This document shows positions 10,333 through 21,539 of a stretch of DNA of 64,000 nt, one piece after another (within the stretch, counting starts at the first letter, position 1; each line of letters starts with the position of its first letter). Both the position numbers and the translations under genes were made by a program. The notes beneath the pieces were generated by a model. That model saw only the letters and a program-made list of their open reading frames with translations. It did no database searches and had not been told where the DNA came from. This DNA comes from Erinaceus europaeus (taxonomy: Eukaryota; Chordata; Mammalia; Eulipotyphla; Erinaceidae): contig NC_080168.1 in the NCBI RefSeq assembly GCF_950295315.1, positions 62,147,838-62,211,837 on the forward strand. Direction: 5' to 3'.

Positions 10333-10560
10333 TCAGGAGGTGGGTGGTGGCGCACCTGATTGAGCACAAGTTATAATGCACAAGGACCCAGGTTCGAGTC
10401 CCCAGTCGCCACCTGCAGGAGGAAGGCTTTGCGAGTGGTGAAGCAGTGCTGCAGGTGTCTCTCTGCCTCTCTTCCTCTCTATCCCCCCTTCTACCTCAAT
10501 TTCTGGCTTTGTCTATCCAATAAATAAATAAAGGTAATAAAATTTAAAAAAAGAAAAAAA
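10333..10560 (+). repeat. SINE, type 1
   Basis: Near-consensus copy: A box in 'tggtggcgcacctgatt', B box 'ggttcgagtcc', tail 'ccaataaataaataaaggtaataaaa'. Adjacent to the SINE at 10052 in the same orientation. Confidence 0.92.
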
Positions 10561-10561
10561 T

Positions 10562-11105
10562 TCAGGTGTATAATACAGGCTCAGGAAAAAAATAGTAAAG
10601 TCATGAGCCCCTTGGAATAGACCTACTAGTTTTTTTCCAAAATGGAGACCCCAAATATTCATCTGCAATATTCCAGCCTTTAGGTTCATGATCAGTCAAC
10701 AATCTGTTCTGCTTTCTATCTTAACTCTTTTTCAGCCACCAGGTTCCAGATGCTACCATGATGCCAACCGGACTTCCCTGAGCACACAACCTCATCAATG
10801 TGTCCTGGAGCCCTGCATCCCCAGAGCCTTACCCCACTAGGGAAAGAGAGAGACAGGCTAGGGGTATGGATTGGCCTGTTGATGCCTGTGTTCATCGAGA
10901 AAGCAATTACAGAAGCCAGACCTTCCACCTTCTGCACCCCATAATGATCCTAGATCCATACTCCCAGAGGGATAAAGAATAGGGAAGCTATCAAGGGAAG
11001 GGATGGGATATGGAGTTCTGGTGGTGGTAATTGTGTGGAAATGTACCCCTCTTATCCTATAGTCTTGTCAATATTTCCATTTTATAAATAAAAATTTAAA
11101 ATAAT
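10562..11105 (+). repeat. Family A poly(A) retroposon, 3' end copy
   Basis: Sense-strand copy. It has 'cagccaccaggttccagatgctaccatgatgcc', 'ccccactagggaaagagagagacagg', and ends '...cttatcctatagtcttgtcaatatttcc' then 'ttataaataaaaatttaaaa'. This is the poly(A)-signal and A-rich 3' end typical of L1-mobilised elements. Confidence 0.75.
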
Positions 11106-12097
11106 AAACAACCCAGGGCATATGTAGGTTTCTCATGTAAATAGGTGTGAAAGTAATATGTGTTCAGTAGAGTTTTATGACAGTATTTACTGTATTCCAG
11201 ACACATGTCAGTTTCATCAGGCAACAATTCTGAAATCTCCTGTGTTTCTGAATGTGAGAGTGTGACATTCTTGATGTGCACTTTGAACTATGTCTCAAAC
11301 CGTTGCCATTAATTTTTACTCTCTGTTGTCCATTCTTGTTCCTTAGATGATCTAAGAGATGTTCCCAAGCTAATCTTTTAGACTAATAATACATTCATTA
11401 AACATAGGGTGGAGGATAGTTTCACTGTATGGCAGAAATCATGACTTCATTATTATTTCATTTTTTATGCAGTACCAGACTCTCATACATGTATGGTACC
11501 ACCACTGATGTGGCCTTCCCAGGTCAATTTTGCCATTCCTGATTTTAGGAGAGAGAGAGAGAGAGATGGAAAGACAGAGAGAGAAGAGAGCCAGATAGAC
11601 AGACAGAGGTAAATGTCTTAAGGACAAGGCACCAGATTCTGTTTATCAGAGTGTCTGAGTTCTTGGGGACTTGCTATCAAAACTTTACTTTAAAAACAAA
11701 ACAACAACAAGAAAAGGATGTTGACTATATTAGATGGCTTGAATGAAAGCAGACTGTAGGAGGTATCTAAGATAATATTTTCATTAATAATCATGAGAAA
11801 CCCAGAATCTATGGGGGAAATTACCGAAAGAACAGAAACCAGAAAAAAAAAACAAAAAACTTCAGTGGCCTGGAGTGATTTAACAGTTTAGTTTAGTCTG
11901 TTGAAAAATAGTTCCACAAATGTCCAGAGCTCCTATTACAGTCAAAAGTGGGGTTGGTGGTTCCCATAAATACCTGTTCTGTCAAGCATGCATTTAAAAA
12001 CACATTTTATAATGTTGGCAACAGGGATAGAGGACCATTTATTTAAACTCAGTAACTATCCCTGAAGCTGCTGCTTGTGTTTGTAATCAAAATGCCC
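11106..12097. other. Unassigned sequence with a short GA-rich patch
   Basis: An AG-rich run at about 11549-11610 and otherwise unique-looking AT-rich sequence. No exon or named repeat recognised. Confidence 0.45.
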
Positions 12098-12113
12098 TTA
12101 AAGCTTTGGTCTA

Positions 12114-12449
12114 AGACTTCCCTGGACAGACGACTCCACCAATGTGTCCTGGAGCTCCGATTTCCCAGAGCCCCACCCTACTAGGGAAAGAGAGAGGCAG
12201 ACTGGGAGTATGGATCGACCAGTCAATGCCCATGTTCAGCGGGGAAGCAATTACAGAAGCCAGACCTTCCACCTTCTGCATACCACAATGATCTTGGGTT
12301 CATACTCCCAGATGGATAAAGAATGGGAAAACTATCAGGGGAGGGGTGGGGATATGGAGATCTGGTGGTGGGGACTGTGTGGAGTTGTACCCCTCTTATC
12401 CTATGGTTTTGTTAATGTCTCCTTTTTTAAATAAATAAAAAAAAAATTT
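12114..12449 (+). repeat. Family A poly(A) retroposon with target-site duplication
   Basis: A 5'-truncated copy starting inside 'cttccctggacagacgactccacc' and ending 'gttttgttaatgtctcc...aaataaataaaaaaaaaa'. It is flanked by a perfect 16-bp duplication, ttaaagctttggtcta, at 12098-12113 and 12450-12465. This shows endonuclease-primed retroposition. Confidence 0.85.
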
Positions 12450-12618
12450 TTAAAGCTTTGGTCTAGCATAACTCTTCCAGGAATGCCTGAAATATGTTCT
12501 TTTTTTCCAACCTCCTCCCCACCTCCACGTCCTGAAATATGTTTATGTGGGTGACTTTCTAGCAGCAGTGATCTGCTGGGCACAGGCTTCTCAGAGGGGG
12601 AAGCATACTTAGGCTGCA

Positions 12619-13370
12619 AGCTTTTTTTTTTTTTTTTTTTTAGTGATTTAATAATGACTAACAAGATTGTAAGATAACGGGTCCAATTCTACACAGTTCC
12701 CACCACCAGAGTTCCTTATCCCATCCCCTCCATTGGAAACTTCCCTATTCTTTATCCCTCTGAGAGTGTGAACTAAAGATCTTTGTGGGGTGCAGAAGGT
12801 TGAATGTCTGGCTTCTGTAATTGCTTCTCTGCTGAACATGGGCATTGGCAGGTGGATCCATAACCCCATCCTGTCTCTCTCTTCCCTAGTGGGGTAGGGC
12901 TCTGGGAAGGTGAGATTCCAGGACACATTGGTTAGGTCATCTAACCAGAGAAGTCAGGATGGAGTCATAATAGCATTTGCAACTTGGTGGCTGAAAGGTA
13001 TTAAGATATAAAATAGGACAAATTGTTTAATCAGGAACCTAAAGGTTACTTAAGACTAGAGCAAATGGAAGTAAGGAAGTCCAGGTGGGAAGAAACTAGG
13101 AAGTTCATTTTAGGTATATTCCAAGGGGCCCATGACTTCAGTGATTTTTGCCTGAGCCTGATAGCTAACATGCAGGTGGACTAAAAGTATTGCCTGGGAA
13201 GATGGTGTCAGAGTTAAGAACAGGACTAGAAAACTAGATCAGGGCAGAGTGTAGCTCCCAAATGTGAGGAAAGTATATTAATACTGTTAACCCATCAGTC
13301 CGATCCAGGGCCCATATCTATTCAGTTTAGCACAGGAGCCCGTGTAACCTCTGCTGGCTGCAATTCTTTG
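12619..13370 (-). repeat. Family A poly(A) retroposon
   Basis: The T run at 12619-12641 is the poly(A) tail in reverse. The element reads up to 'agcacaggagcccgtgtaacctctgc'. It lies in opposite orientation to the copy at 12114, about 170 bases away. Confidence 0.75.
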
Positions 13371-13804
13371 AAGCTAAACCAGTTTCTTTATGGGAAACTT
13401 GTAAGCCAAGTGAATGTCTTCCACAAGAAAAAAGGCTTCCCCCAGACTTTAATACTTGGAAATGTTCTCATCAATCACCAGAACTGGAAAGCTGGACAAT
13501 AGAGAGATTTCCAAGATGCAACTGCTTCTGTGAACAAAGTATTTTACTCACAGAAACATTTAACACTTCTGCTTAGAGTTGAAGAAAACTGTCTGACACA
13601 TCCCAGCCATTGCTGTGCTGAAGGATAATGACTCACTGATTTCTCATGCTGGAAATCCATTGGTGGCATTTCCACTCAAGGAAACTGAACCCTCACTAAG
13701 TCTGTTGGTTCATTCCCTGTCTGGGTAGTTCATTTTGGGTGAAAGTCTATGTGTGTCCCTTGAAAAATGTGTCTTGTAGAGCTGATGGCCCTTTTAAATA
13801 AAGA
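13371..13804. other. Unassigned sequence
   Basis: No recognised feature. Confidence 0.5.
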
Positions 13805-13924
13805 TGATGTATTATCTGGTATAGTACTTACATTATCAAGTCCTAGGATCCAGGTTCAGGTCCCTGGTCCTTACATGTAAAAGGAAAGCTTCACGAGTAG
13901 CATAGCAGTGCTACAGGTGTCTGT

Positions 13925-13959
<35 letters not shown>

Positions 13960-14040
13960 TCTCTCAACAAAAATGGCCACCATAAACAGTGAAACTGTGC
14001 AGGCATGGAGTCCCAGATAACTGGTGGCATGGAAATGAAA
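13805..14040 (+). repeat. SINE, type 1, diverged, with CT run
   Basis: Body 'aaaggaaagcttcacgagtagcatagcagtgctacaggtgtc' followed by a (ct)n run at 13928-13965 and the downstream module 'aaaatggccaccataaacag'. Confidence 0.75.
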
Positions 14041-14041
14041 T

Positions 14042-14115
14042 GAAAGGGAAGGGAAGGGAAGGGAAGGGAAGGGAAGGGAAGGGAAGGGAAGGGAAGGGAA
14101 GGGAAGGGAAGGGGA
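14042..14115 (+). repeat. Microsatellite (GGGAA)n
   Basis: About 14 uninterrupted GGGAA units at the 3' end of the preceding SINE. Confidence 0.95.
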
Positions 14116-14199
14116 AAGAGAAAAAGACGTGAGAAATGGGGAAAAAAAGGTGAGAAAAAGAAAAGATTTTTTTGTCTATCTAAAGATTTGGGTTTGGAA

Positions 14200-14811
14200 G
14201 AAAGGAATGGCCTGTAGTGACTTGTTCAGTATTTTTTCTAGAAGAGATATTGAGCGTGAAGATCAACTATGGCTCTAAAGAGAAGAGCTATTTAAGGAGG
14301 TGATAAAATGTTATGTAGGGAGGTTTCCTAATAATCCCTTTGTCACAGACTTGCTGATCCAACATAGGAACCATGTGAGATACTAAATTTATTTAGTTCT
14401 CCTTCCAAATCCATAACACTTGTGTCATGCCTAATTAAAACAAGGAAGAAGTTTTTCTAAGGATATTTAATTTCCCCTTCCATATTCAGACTGGCTCTCC
14501 CCAGAGTTCTTAGCAGCCAAGTTTTACTCCTAGCCAGGATGGAGTCAGTAATCGCTGGTGTGTCTCTAAGGACCTTTGAAATTTTTGGCAGTCCTCTGAC
14601 ACTGCCCCATTCCAATTTAACCATGTTAAATTGAAATCATAATTGACATCATTGTAGGTCTCTGTAGGCTTTATGAAAAAATGACAGAGATACCTAATGC
14701 ACTTTCCCATAATGTTACAAGCAGGATGTTGACTTAGAGACAACATATTGATGTTATTATTTCACAGCTTTATGTGTCTGTGCATGTGTGTGTGCAATTC
14801 TTTATCTGTCT
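14200..14811. other. Unassigned sequence
   Basis: No recognised repeat or exon; contains a short 'tgtgtctgtgcatgtgtgtgtg' run near 14770. Confidence 0.5.
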
Positions 14812-15310
14812 TCATTTTATTAGTGATTTAATAATTATTAACAAGATTGTAAGATAATCAGGATACAATTCTATACAGTTTTACTACCAGAGTTCTGTGT
14901 CCCATACCCTCCATTGGAAACTTCCTTATTCTTTATCCCTTTGGGAGTATGGACCAGAGATCTTTATGGGGAACAGAGAGTGGGAATTCTGGCATCTGTG
15001 ACTGCTTCTCCACTGGATATGGGAATTGGCAGGTGGATCTATACCCCTAGTCTGTTTCTATCTTTCCCTAGTGGCAGCATCTGCAGTTTGGTAGCTAAAA
15101 GGTGGTAAGATATAATGCAAGACAAATTGTTTAATAATCAGGAACTTAAATATAAAAATAGAGAGACAAAACTAGGGGTCTTCCTATGGGAAGAAGCTAG
15201 GAAGTCTATTTTAGGTATATATCAGGATGGCCATGACTTCAGTAATTTTTGCCTGAACCTGATAGCTGACATGCAGGTAGGCTAAGAGTATTGTCTGGGA
15301 AGATGGTCAC
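14812..15310 (-). repeat. Family A poly(A) retroposon
   Basis: Starts 'ttattagtgatttaataattattaac' and includes 'ctttgggagtatggaccagagatcttta'. A block of about 90 bp present in other copies (between 'ctttccctagtgg' and 'gcatctgc') is missing, an internal deletion. Confidence 0.75.
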
Positions 15311-15451
15311 ATATCCTGAGCTGTTGTGAGATAGTCATACTGCCCACCACACCCCTCACTGCTCACAGGCTCAGACCCCTTCCCATACTCAGTAAACAGC
15401 CCTGTGAAGTTGCACTATGTGATTATAGGAAGGAGTCTGGAAACACACGTC

Positions 15452-15665
15452 TAAAAGGAGCCAAGCAGTGGCACACCTGGTTGAGTGCATGTGCACAAGG
15501 ACTCTGGTTCAAGCCTCTGCTCCCTACCGGCAGGGGTGGGGGGTAGAGATTCATGAGTGGTGAAGCAGGTCTGCAGGTATCTCTGTCTCTACCTCTCAAT
15601 CTCACCCTGCCCTCTCAATTTCTCTGTCTCTATCAAATAAATAAATATTTAAAATGTAATAAAAA
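15452..15665 (+). repeat. SINE, type 1
   Basis: Head 'agccaagcagtggcacacctggttgag', B box 'ggttcaagcct', tail 'tcaaataaataaatatttaaaa'. Confidence 0.88.
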
Positions 15666-15670
15666 TGATG

Positions 15671-16003
15671 AAAGGGGGAGCTCACTGTTGGCACACTGGT
15701 TTAAGTGCACATAGTGCAAAGCACGAGGACAAACACAAGGATTCTGGTTTAAGTCCCTGGCTCCGCACCTACAGGGTGGGACACTTCACAGGTGGTGAAG
15801 CAGGTTTGCAGGTGTCTAATTTTCTGTCTTCCTCTCTCTCTTCCCTTCCCTCTCAGTTTCTCTCTGCCTATCCAACAACAACAGTAGCAGCAACAACAGT
15901 GGAAAAAAGATGGCCACCAGGAGCAGTGGATTTGTAGTGCAGACACCAAGTTCTGGCAATAACCCTGGAGGCTAATAATAATAATAATGATAATAATGAT
16001 AAT
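15671..16003 (+). repeat. SINE, type 2, long form
   Basis: Type 2 body, then (aac)n, then the extra 3' module 'ggccaccaggagcagtgg...ataaccctggaggc' and an (ataat)n tail. Directly follows the type 1 SINE. Confidence 0.88.
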
Positions 16004-16310
16004 AAACAGGCCCAGACAGTAGCACACTGGGTCAAGCACACACATTTCTATGCTCTAGGACCCCACGTTTGAGCCCCTGCTCCCCACCTGCTGAGGGGGA
16101 GGCAGAGCTTTGTGAGTGCTGAAGCAGGCTTTCTTGTATCTATCTTTCTCTTTCCCTGTCTGTCTTCCTCTCTCAATTTCTCTCTGTTCTATCTCATAAA
16201 AATAGAAAGGAAAAAAATGGCCTCCAGAAATACTGGATTTGTAATGCAGGTTCTGAGATCTGGCAACAACCCTGGTTGCAAAATAAAACAAGCAAACAAA
16301 GACCTTAAAT
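16004..16310 (+). repeat. SINE, type 2, long form
   Basis: Third SINE in an uninterrupted head-to-tail row (15452, 15671, 16004). It ends 'ctggcaacaaccctggttgcaaaataaaac'. Confidence 0.85.
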
Positions 16311-16374
16311 AAATAAATGGAGCTATGTTGAAAGTCATTGTCTCTCACAGAAGGTTTCTAGGTAGTGTTTTATT

Positions 16375-16458
16375 TCTGTGCAGTACCAGGCATCAAGCCC
16401 TGGGTCTCACATATGCAAGATAGGTGTTCTATCCACTCAGCCACTTCCCAGGCCCCAC
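16375..16458 (-). repeat. tRNA-derived SINE fragment
   Basis: 'catcaagccctgggtctcacatatgcaag...ctatccactcagccacttcccaggcccc' is a reversed B-box and head of a diverged SINE. Confidence 0.5.
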
Positions 16459-16659
16459 AGGTAATAATAGTTCATGTCACTAGCATGATAGGTTGATAGC
16501 ATGACAGGTTGATAGCATGATAAGTGCATGTTCATTAATGCCCATAAAACTGCAATGAGACCTAAATACAGGACAGCTTGCAGTTAATAATGATGGGTCA
16601 GCCCTGTAACAAATGGACCGCACCATTCCAGGAAGTTAATGATACAAGGAAAGGGGAAA

Positions 16660-17072
16660 GGAGGGGGCCAAGCAGGGGCACACTCAGTAGAGCATGCGCT
16701 TTGCCGGGTGCAAGGACCCAGGTTCAAGCTATGGTCCCCAGCTGCGGGGGGTGGGGGGATGTTTTACAGGCAGTGTAAAAGGGCTGCAGGTGTCTCTCTT
16801 TCTTGCTCCCCCTCTATCTTCCCCTTCCCTCTGGGCTTCTGTCCAAAGGGAAAGGAAGGGAGTGAGGGAGAAAGGAAGGGAGGAAAGAAGAAAGGAATGA
16901 AGGAAGGAGAGAGAAATAGGGAGGGAGAAAATGAAGAAAGGAAGGAAGGAAAGAAGGAAGGAAGGAAAAAGGGAAGGAGAGAGGGAGGGAGGGAGGAAAA
17001 AATGGTCACTAGGAATGGTGGCTTCGTCATGCAGGAACCAAGCTCCAGTCATCACACTGCTGGAAATTGGGG
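16660..17072 (+). repeat. SINE, type 1-like, with internal GA-rich expansion
   Basis: Head 'gggggccaagcaggggcacactcag', body, then an imperfect (gaagg/gggag)n purine tract at about 16850-16998. It resumes with the terminal module 'aaaatggtcactaggaatggtgg'. The microsatellite grew inside the SINE tail. Confidence 0.8.
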
Positions 17073-17154
17073 GTGGGGGGCAGGAAGTATTTGAAATATC
17101 TCTGTATTTTGTTCAAATTTTCTGCAAACTTAAATCAGCTCTAAATAAATGCAT

Positions 17155-17362
17155 AAGGGGCCAAGTGATGGTGCATCTAGTAGAGAACATTGTACATTGT
17201 GCAAGGATCTGGGCTCAAGCTCCCCCTCCCACTTCCTTCCCATATGCAGGGGGAAGCTTTCACAGTCAGTGAAACAGTGCTGCAGGTGTCTCTCATCTTT
17301 CCCTCCCCATCTTGAAATCTGTTTCTACCCAATAAATAAATAAAATACAAATAAATGTTTGT
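17155..17362 (+). repeat. SINE, type 1
   Basis: Head 'ggggccaagtgatggtgcatctagtagag', body with insertion 'acttccttcccatatgcag', tail 'cccaataaataaataaaat'. Confidence 0.85.
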
Positions 17363-17375
17363 TAAAATTGTTTGA

Positions 17376-17658
17376 GGGGAGTCAGGCGGTAGCACAGCTG
17401 GCGTGAAGCACAAGGACTGGCACAAGGATCCCAGTTGGAGCCCCCAGCTCCCCACCTGCAGGGGAGTCTCTTCAAGGTGGTGAAGCAGGTCTGCAGGTGT
17501 CTATCTTCTCTCCCCCTCTCTGTCTTCCCCTCCTCTCTCCATTTCTCTCTGTCCTATCTATCAATGACAATGTCAATAACAACAATAATAATAACTACAA
17601 CAACAATAAAAAAACAAGGGCAACAAAAGGGAAAATAAATAAATATTTAAAAAATTGT
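17376..17658 (+). repeat. SINE, type 2, short form
   Basis: 'gggagtcaggcggtagcacagctgg' head through 'caagggcaacaaaagggaaaataaataaatat' tail. Confidence 0.9.
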
Positions 17659-18105
17659 TTGAGGTCCGTGGCTCCTTCAGAGGGACCAAAGTAGCAAAGG
17701 CAATAAAAGCTGCTATTACTATCTTTGGAAGTCCCCAAGCTCTGGTCACTGAGCATTCATGTTTCTCTGACTACCCAGCATTATCTGAAGTGGCAGGGAC
17801 AGAGTGACAAAAGCTGGAGCACTTAAGAGAGTGCCCTGGGGATGTGTGTGACTTTTCCCCATTTATAACCTTCCTCTGCATGACCCCCTTCCCCTACCTC
17901 AGGAGCTGAGCAGCATGAGGACAGAGTAAAGTGGCTGTAATGCCCATTCATTGCCAGGCCCCACGGAATGGAAGTTCATACTGACACCATTGTCATCCAG
18001 CCGGCCATTAACTCTTCAGTATCAAAACAGTTCAAGGTCAAGGGAGGACTTGGGTCCCCAAATCTCCTCTCCACATGGGGAGGGCAGTTTTCTGAAAGAA
18101 AATGT
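17659..18105. other. Unassigned sequence
   Basis: No recognised repeat or exon. Confidence 0.5.
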
Positions 18106-18110
18106 TTGCA

Positions 18111-18288
18111 GGGCCAGGTCGTGATGCACCTGCTTGAGTGCACACAGTACAATGCACAAGGACTATGGTTTAAGTCCCTGGTCCCCACCTGCAGGGGGAT
18201 GCTTCACAAGTGGCAAAGCAGGTCTGTAAGTGTCTTTATCTTCCTCTCACCTCTCAGTTTCTCTCTGTCCTATTTAAAGAAAAAGTTG
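18111..18288 (+). repeat. SINE, type 1
   Basis: 'gggccaggtcgtgatgcacctgcttgag' head; short A tail. Confidence 0.88.
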
Positions 18289-18505
18289 GGGCCGGGTGGT
18301 GGCGCACCTGGTTGGGTGCACATATTATAATGCTCCAGGACCTGGGTTCGAGCCCCCAGTCCCCACCTGCAGGGGGAAAGCTTCACAAGTGATGAAGCAG
18401 TGCTGCAGGTGTCTCTGTCTCTCACCCTCTCTACCCCTCCCTTCCCTCTCGATTTGTCTCTATCCAATTAATAAATAAAGATAATTAAAAAAATTAAACA
18501 AAAAT
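18289..18505 (+). repeat. SINE, type 1, near consensus
   Basis: Very well preserved: 'ggggccgggtggtggcgcac', B box 'gggttcgagcccc', 'ccaattaataaataaagata' tail. Probably young. Confidence 0.93.
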
Positions 18506-18529
18506 TGCTTCTACTTTCAAAAATACTGA

Positions 18530-18690
18530 TTTTGATTCAGGTGATGGTACACCTGGTTGAGTGCACACGTTACCAAGCACAAGGAACTGAGTTCAAGGCC
18601 CCACTGCCCACCTGCAGGGGGGAAGCTTGAGGAGCAGTGAGCATGCTTGCAGGTGTCTCTCTGTCTCTCCCTCTTTATCTCCCCCTGCAA
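18530..18690 (+). repeat. SINE, type 1, tail missing
   Basis: Starts 'ttcaggtgatggtacacctgg'; ends at 'tttatctccccctgc', where an opposite-strand SINE begins. Confidence 0.8.
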
Positions 18691-18880
18691 TTTTTAAATT
18701 TTTTTTATTATCTTTATTTATTGATTAGATTGAGACAGCCAGAAATAGAGAGGGAGAGAGAGACAAATACCTGCAGACCTGCTTCACCATTTGCAAAGCT
18801 TTTCCCCTGCAGGTGGGGATTGGAGGCCCAAACCCGGGTTCTTGTGCACTGTAACATGTGCCACCACTTGGACCCCCTAG
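18691..18880 (-). repeat. SINE, type 1
   Basis: 'ttattatctttatttattgattagattgagacagccagaaatag' through 'gtgccaccacttggaccccct'. Forms an inverted pair with 18289/18530. Confidence 0.88.
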
Positions 18881-18889
18881 TCCATATTT

Positions 18890-19113
18890 TTTACTGGGGG
18901 AGGGCAGTAATGAATTGCAGCACATTTGTCTAGACACTTGTAAGGTTTCCAGTTATGTGTAACAGGTATCTGCTACATACTCTTATCCCCCATCCCAACT
19001 CCCTGCCATCAGGATCTGAAGCCCCCCATCTCTCCCACAGACCCCTAGTCCCTTCCTGCCCCAGATTCCCGTGCTTTGGTACAGTATACCACCCCTAGTC
19101 CAAGTTTCAGGGC
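18890..19113 (-). repeat. L1 3'UTR fragment
   Basis: The complement contains 'tggtatactgtaccaaagcacgg', and 'tccaagttt' marks the start of L1 3'UTR-like sequence shared with other L1 ends here. Confidence 0.5.
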
Positions 19114-19127
19114 GATTTCACCTTCTT

Positions 19128-19395
19128 TTTTTTTTTATATTTATTTATTTCCTTTTGTTGTCCTTGTTTTATTGTTGTAGTTATTCTTGATGTCGTTGTT
19201 GTTGGCTAGGACAGAGAGAAATGGGGAGAGGAGGGGAAGACAGAGAGGGGGAGAGAAAGACACCTGCAAACCCGCTTCACCACCTGTGAAGTGACTACCC
19301 TGCAGGTGGGGAGCCGGGGGCTTGAACCAGGATCCTTCCACCCGTCCCTTCTTTGTGCCACGTGCATCAACCCATGGCGCTACTGGCCAACTCCT
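19128..19395 (-). repeat. SINE, type 2, with target-site duplication
   Basis: Full type 2 copy in reverse. A 14-bp duplication, gatttcaccttctt, flanks it at 19114-19127 and 19396-19409. It was inserted within L1-derived sequence. Confidence 0.92.
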
Positions 19396-19745
19396 GATTT
19401 CACCTTCTTTACCTCATCTTGGATGGAGCTTGAAGGAATCATGTGAAGTGAGATCAGTCAGAAAGAGAAGGATGAATATGGGATGATCCCACTCATAGAC
19501 AGAAGTTAAAAAATAAGAACAGAAGGGGAAGCACAAAGCAAAACTTGGACTGGGTTTGGTTATCACACCAAGTAAAAGACTGGGGTCAGGGGCGGGGGAG
19601 TGTTCTGATGGCAGAGGAAGACCTAGGTGGGGGGGAGGGCAGAGTGTTCTGTGGAAAACTGAGAAATGTGACACATGTATAAACTACTGTATTTTACTGT
19701 TGACTGTAAACCACTAATCTCCCCAATAAAGAAAAAAAAAAAAAG
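19396..19745 (+). repeat. L1 3' end (3'UTR with poly(A))
   Basis: 'cttctttacctcatcttggatggagcttgaagg...cttggactgggtttgg...taaactactgtatttta...ccccaataaagaaaaaaaaa'. Same L1 lineage as 54412-55085. Confidence 0.8.
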
Positions 19746-19797
19746 AAATAGAACTTAGCTTGCTGTACTAAGTAAATTGGTCTTAATAGGCTCTTTC

Positions 19798-19832
19798 TTT
19801 CTTCCTTTCTTTCTTTCTTTTTTTTTTTTTTC
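19798..19832 (+). repeat. Low-complexity (TTTC)n/T run
   Basis: Short pyrimidine tract. Confidence 0.85.
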
Positions 19833-20440
19833 TATACTAACCCAGATGGACTGTGTTAACCCAGAACAATGCACTAATTCAAATCTCCAGGACTCCATCT
19901 AAGGTTATTTCTCCTTCATGTCCATCAGGGAATTTTGGTTCAATTTAGTCCCTCCCTTCGGGACTGAGAATGGCAGGGCCTTTGGGCTCACCTCTGATCC
20001 CATCATCACTAAAGGAGGGAAAAAACGGAAGTTTGCCATGAAGTGTCACACATTAAATGCTTCCACTTGGGAGGGACGCCTGTCACTTCCATTCATGTTT
20101 CATTGGCTGAACCAAGTCACTGGCCAAGCTGAGCTTAAAGGGGCAGGGAAATCAGTCTTGTCAGAGATTGGAAGGAGGAAAAGAGGACTCTGTGTCAATA
20201 GCTTTGATTACCACTGTATTGCCAATTACTGAGGCTGACCCGGAGGAGTTCAGTCTCACACTGCAATCTGGTGGCTTTTGAGAATTTAGCATTGAATAGG
20301 TAAGTTATATGAGAGACTCTAGAAGTCAAAGGAAAGGGCTTGTGTCAAGTAGGAAGTAGCTATTTAGCTCATTGGTTAGCTTCCTGGTTCTCTGCTTTCC
20401 AATTGCCTGCAATTCAGGGGAGGTGATAAAAAATTAAATG
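19833..20440. other. Unassigned sequence
   Basis: Looks unique; the open stretch at 19918-20232 (+) has no recognisable domain or family and is not called a gene. Confidence 0.45.
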
Positions 20441-20441
20441 T

Positions 20442-20700
20442 GGGAGTCGGGCGGTAGTGCAGCAGGTTAAGCGCAGGTGGCGCAAAGCGCAAGGACCGTT
20501 GTAAGGATCCCAGTTCGAGCCCCTGGCTCCCCACCTGCCAGGGAGTGGCTTCACAGGCAGTGAAGCAGTTATGCAGGTGTCTGTCTTCCCCTCCTCTCTC
20601 CATTTCTCTCTGTCCTATCCAACAACAATGACATTAGTAACAACAACAATAATAACTATAAGGGCAGCAAAAGGGAATAAATATTAAAAAAATAAATGTA
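20442..20700 (+). repeat. SINE, type 2, short form
   Basis: 'gggagtcgggcggtagtgcagcaggttaagcgc', B box 'agttcgagcccc', tail 'agcaaaagggaataaatattaaaa'. Confidence 0.92.
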
Positions 20701-20757
20701 AAACATTCTATCTCATATATGCATGTTTAGTTTTTCCTTATGAGAATTTTTTAATCT

Positions 20758-21300
20758 GTTTTTTATTAGTGATTTAATATCGACTTACCAAATTGTAAGA
20801 TAACAGGGGTATAATTCCATGTGGTTCTTACCACCAGAGTTGTGTGTCCCAGTCCCCTCCATGGGAAACTACAGTTGTTCTCCCAAGGTCACCAATATGA
20901 GCTGATTCTATAACTATCTATACCTATATACATATATATTTTCCCCATTCTTTTCAATGGTCCAGTCTTCACTTCCTTTCTGTTTCACCCCTACACTTAT
21001 TACAACTCCCAAATGTCTTTCCGTTTTCCTCCTTCTCTCTCAGAGAAGAGAAGCAGTGCCTGGCTTCCTCTGGTGTTTTCCCTTTTTGCTTCCCTTTCAT
21101 TGATGGTATATAAACAAGATTTCTGGTGATAGATGCTTTGGTTTCTGCTGCAATGGGGGTTCCGAGCCCTCTGGTTTATTTCTCCTATCATTTATCCCAC
21201 TGGGAGTATGGACCAAAATTCTTTATGGGGTGCAGAAGGTGGGAGTTCTGGCTTCTATAATTGCTTCTCCACTGGATGTGGGCATTGGCAGGCAAGTCAA
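20758..21300 (-). repeat. Family A retroposon, long variant
   Basis: Begins 'tttttattagtgatttaat' and ends within 'gctggatgtgggcattggcagg'-type sequence. Between 'ccatgggaaacta' (about 20873) and 'tcatttatcccactggg' (about 21190) it carries about 310 bases absent from the other copies here. Confidence 0.65.
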
Positions 21301-21364
21301 GCCATATCCCAGCCTTGAAAACTTTTTTTTTTTTAATTTCTGGAGCTTTCTAGTTCTACATCAA

Positions 21365-21535
21365 CTTTTTCAGATAGATAGATGGATGGAGGGAGATGAA
21401 AGTCAGAAGAGAAGGAAAGAGGAAAAAATGCCACAACACTGAAGCTCCCATGCCCACGTGGGGACCTGCTTGAACCTGAAACTTGCACATTACAAAGCAA
21501 ACTCACTGTTCACATGAGCCATCTTGCTGACCCCC
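21365..21535 (-). repeat. tRNA-derived SINE, diverged
   Basis: Reversed head '...cactgttcacatgagccatcttgctgaccccc' and 'gtggggacctgcttgaacctgaaac' (B box complement). Confidence 0.55.
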
Positions 21536-21539
21536 TTAA

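Noticed and set aside
16729..17055. Serine/phenylalanine-rich or lysine-rich long frames across 16639-17094, 45229-45714 and 42222-42584
   Set aside because: These are translations of GAAA/GGAA-type microsatellites in all six frames, not proteins.
18289..18505. tRNA genes predicted from A and B boxes in the SINE heads
   Set aside because: Heads are only tRNA-related; they lack a foldable cloverleaf and continue into SINE bodies with A-rich tails.
19918..20232. 104-codon plus-strand open frame in unassigned sequence
   Set aside because: No domain, no start context or splice evidence; length is compatible with chance.
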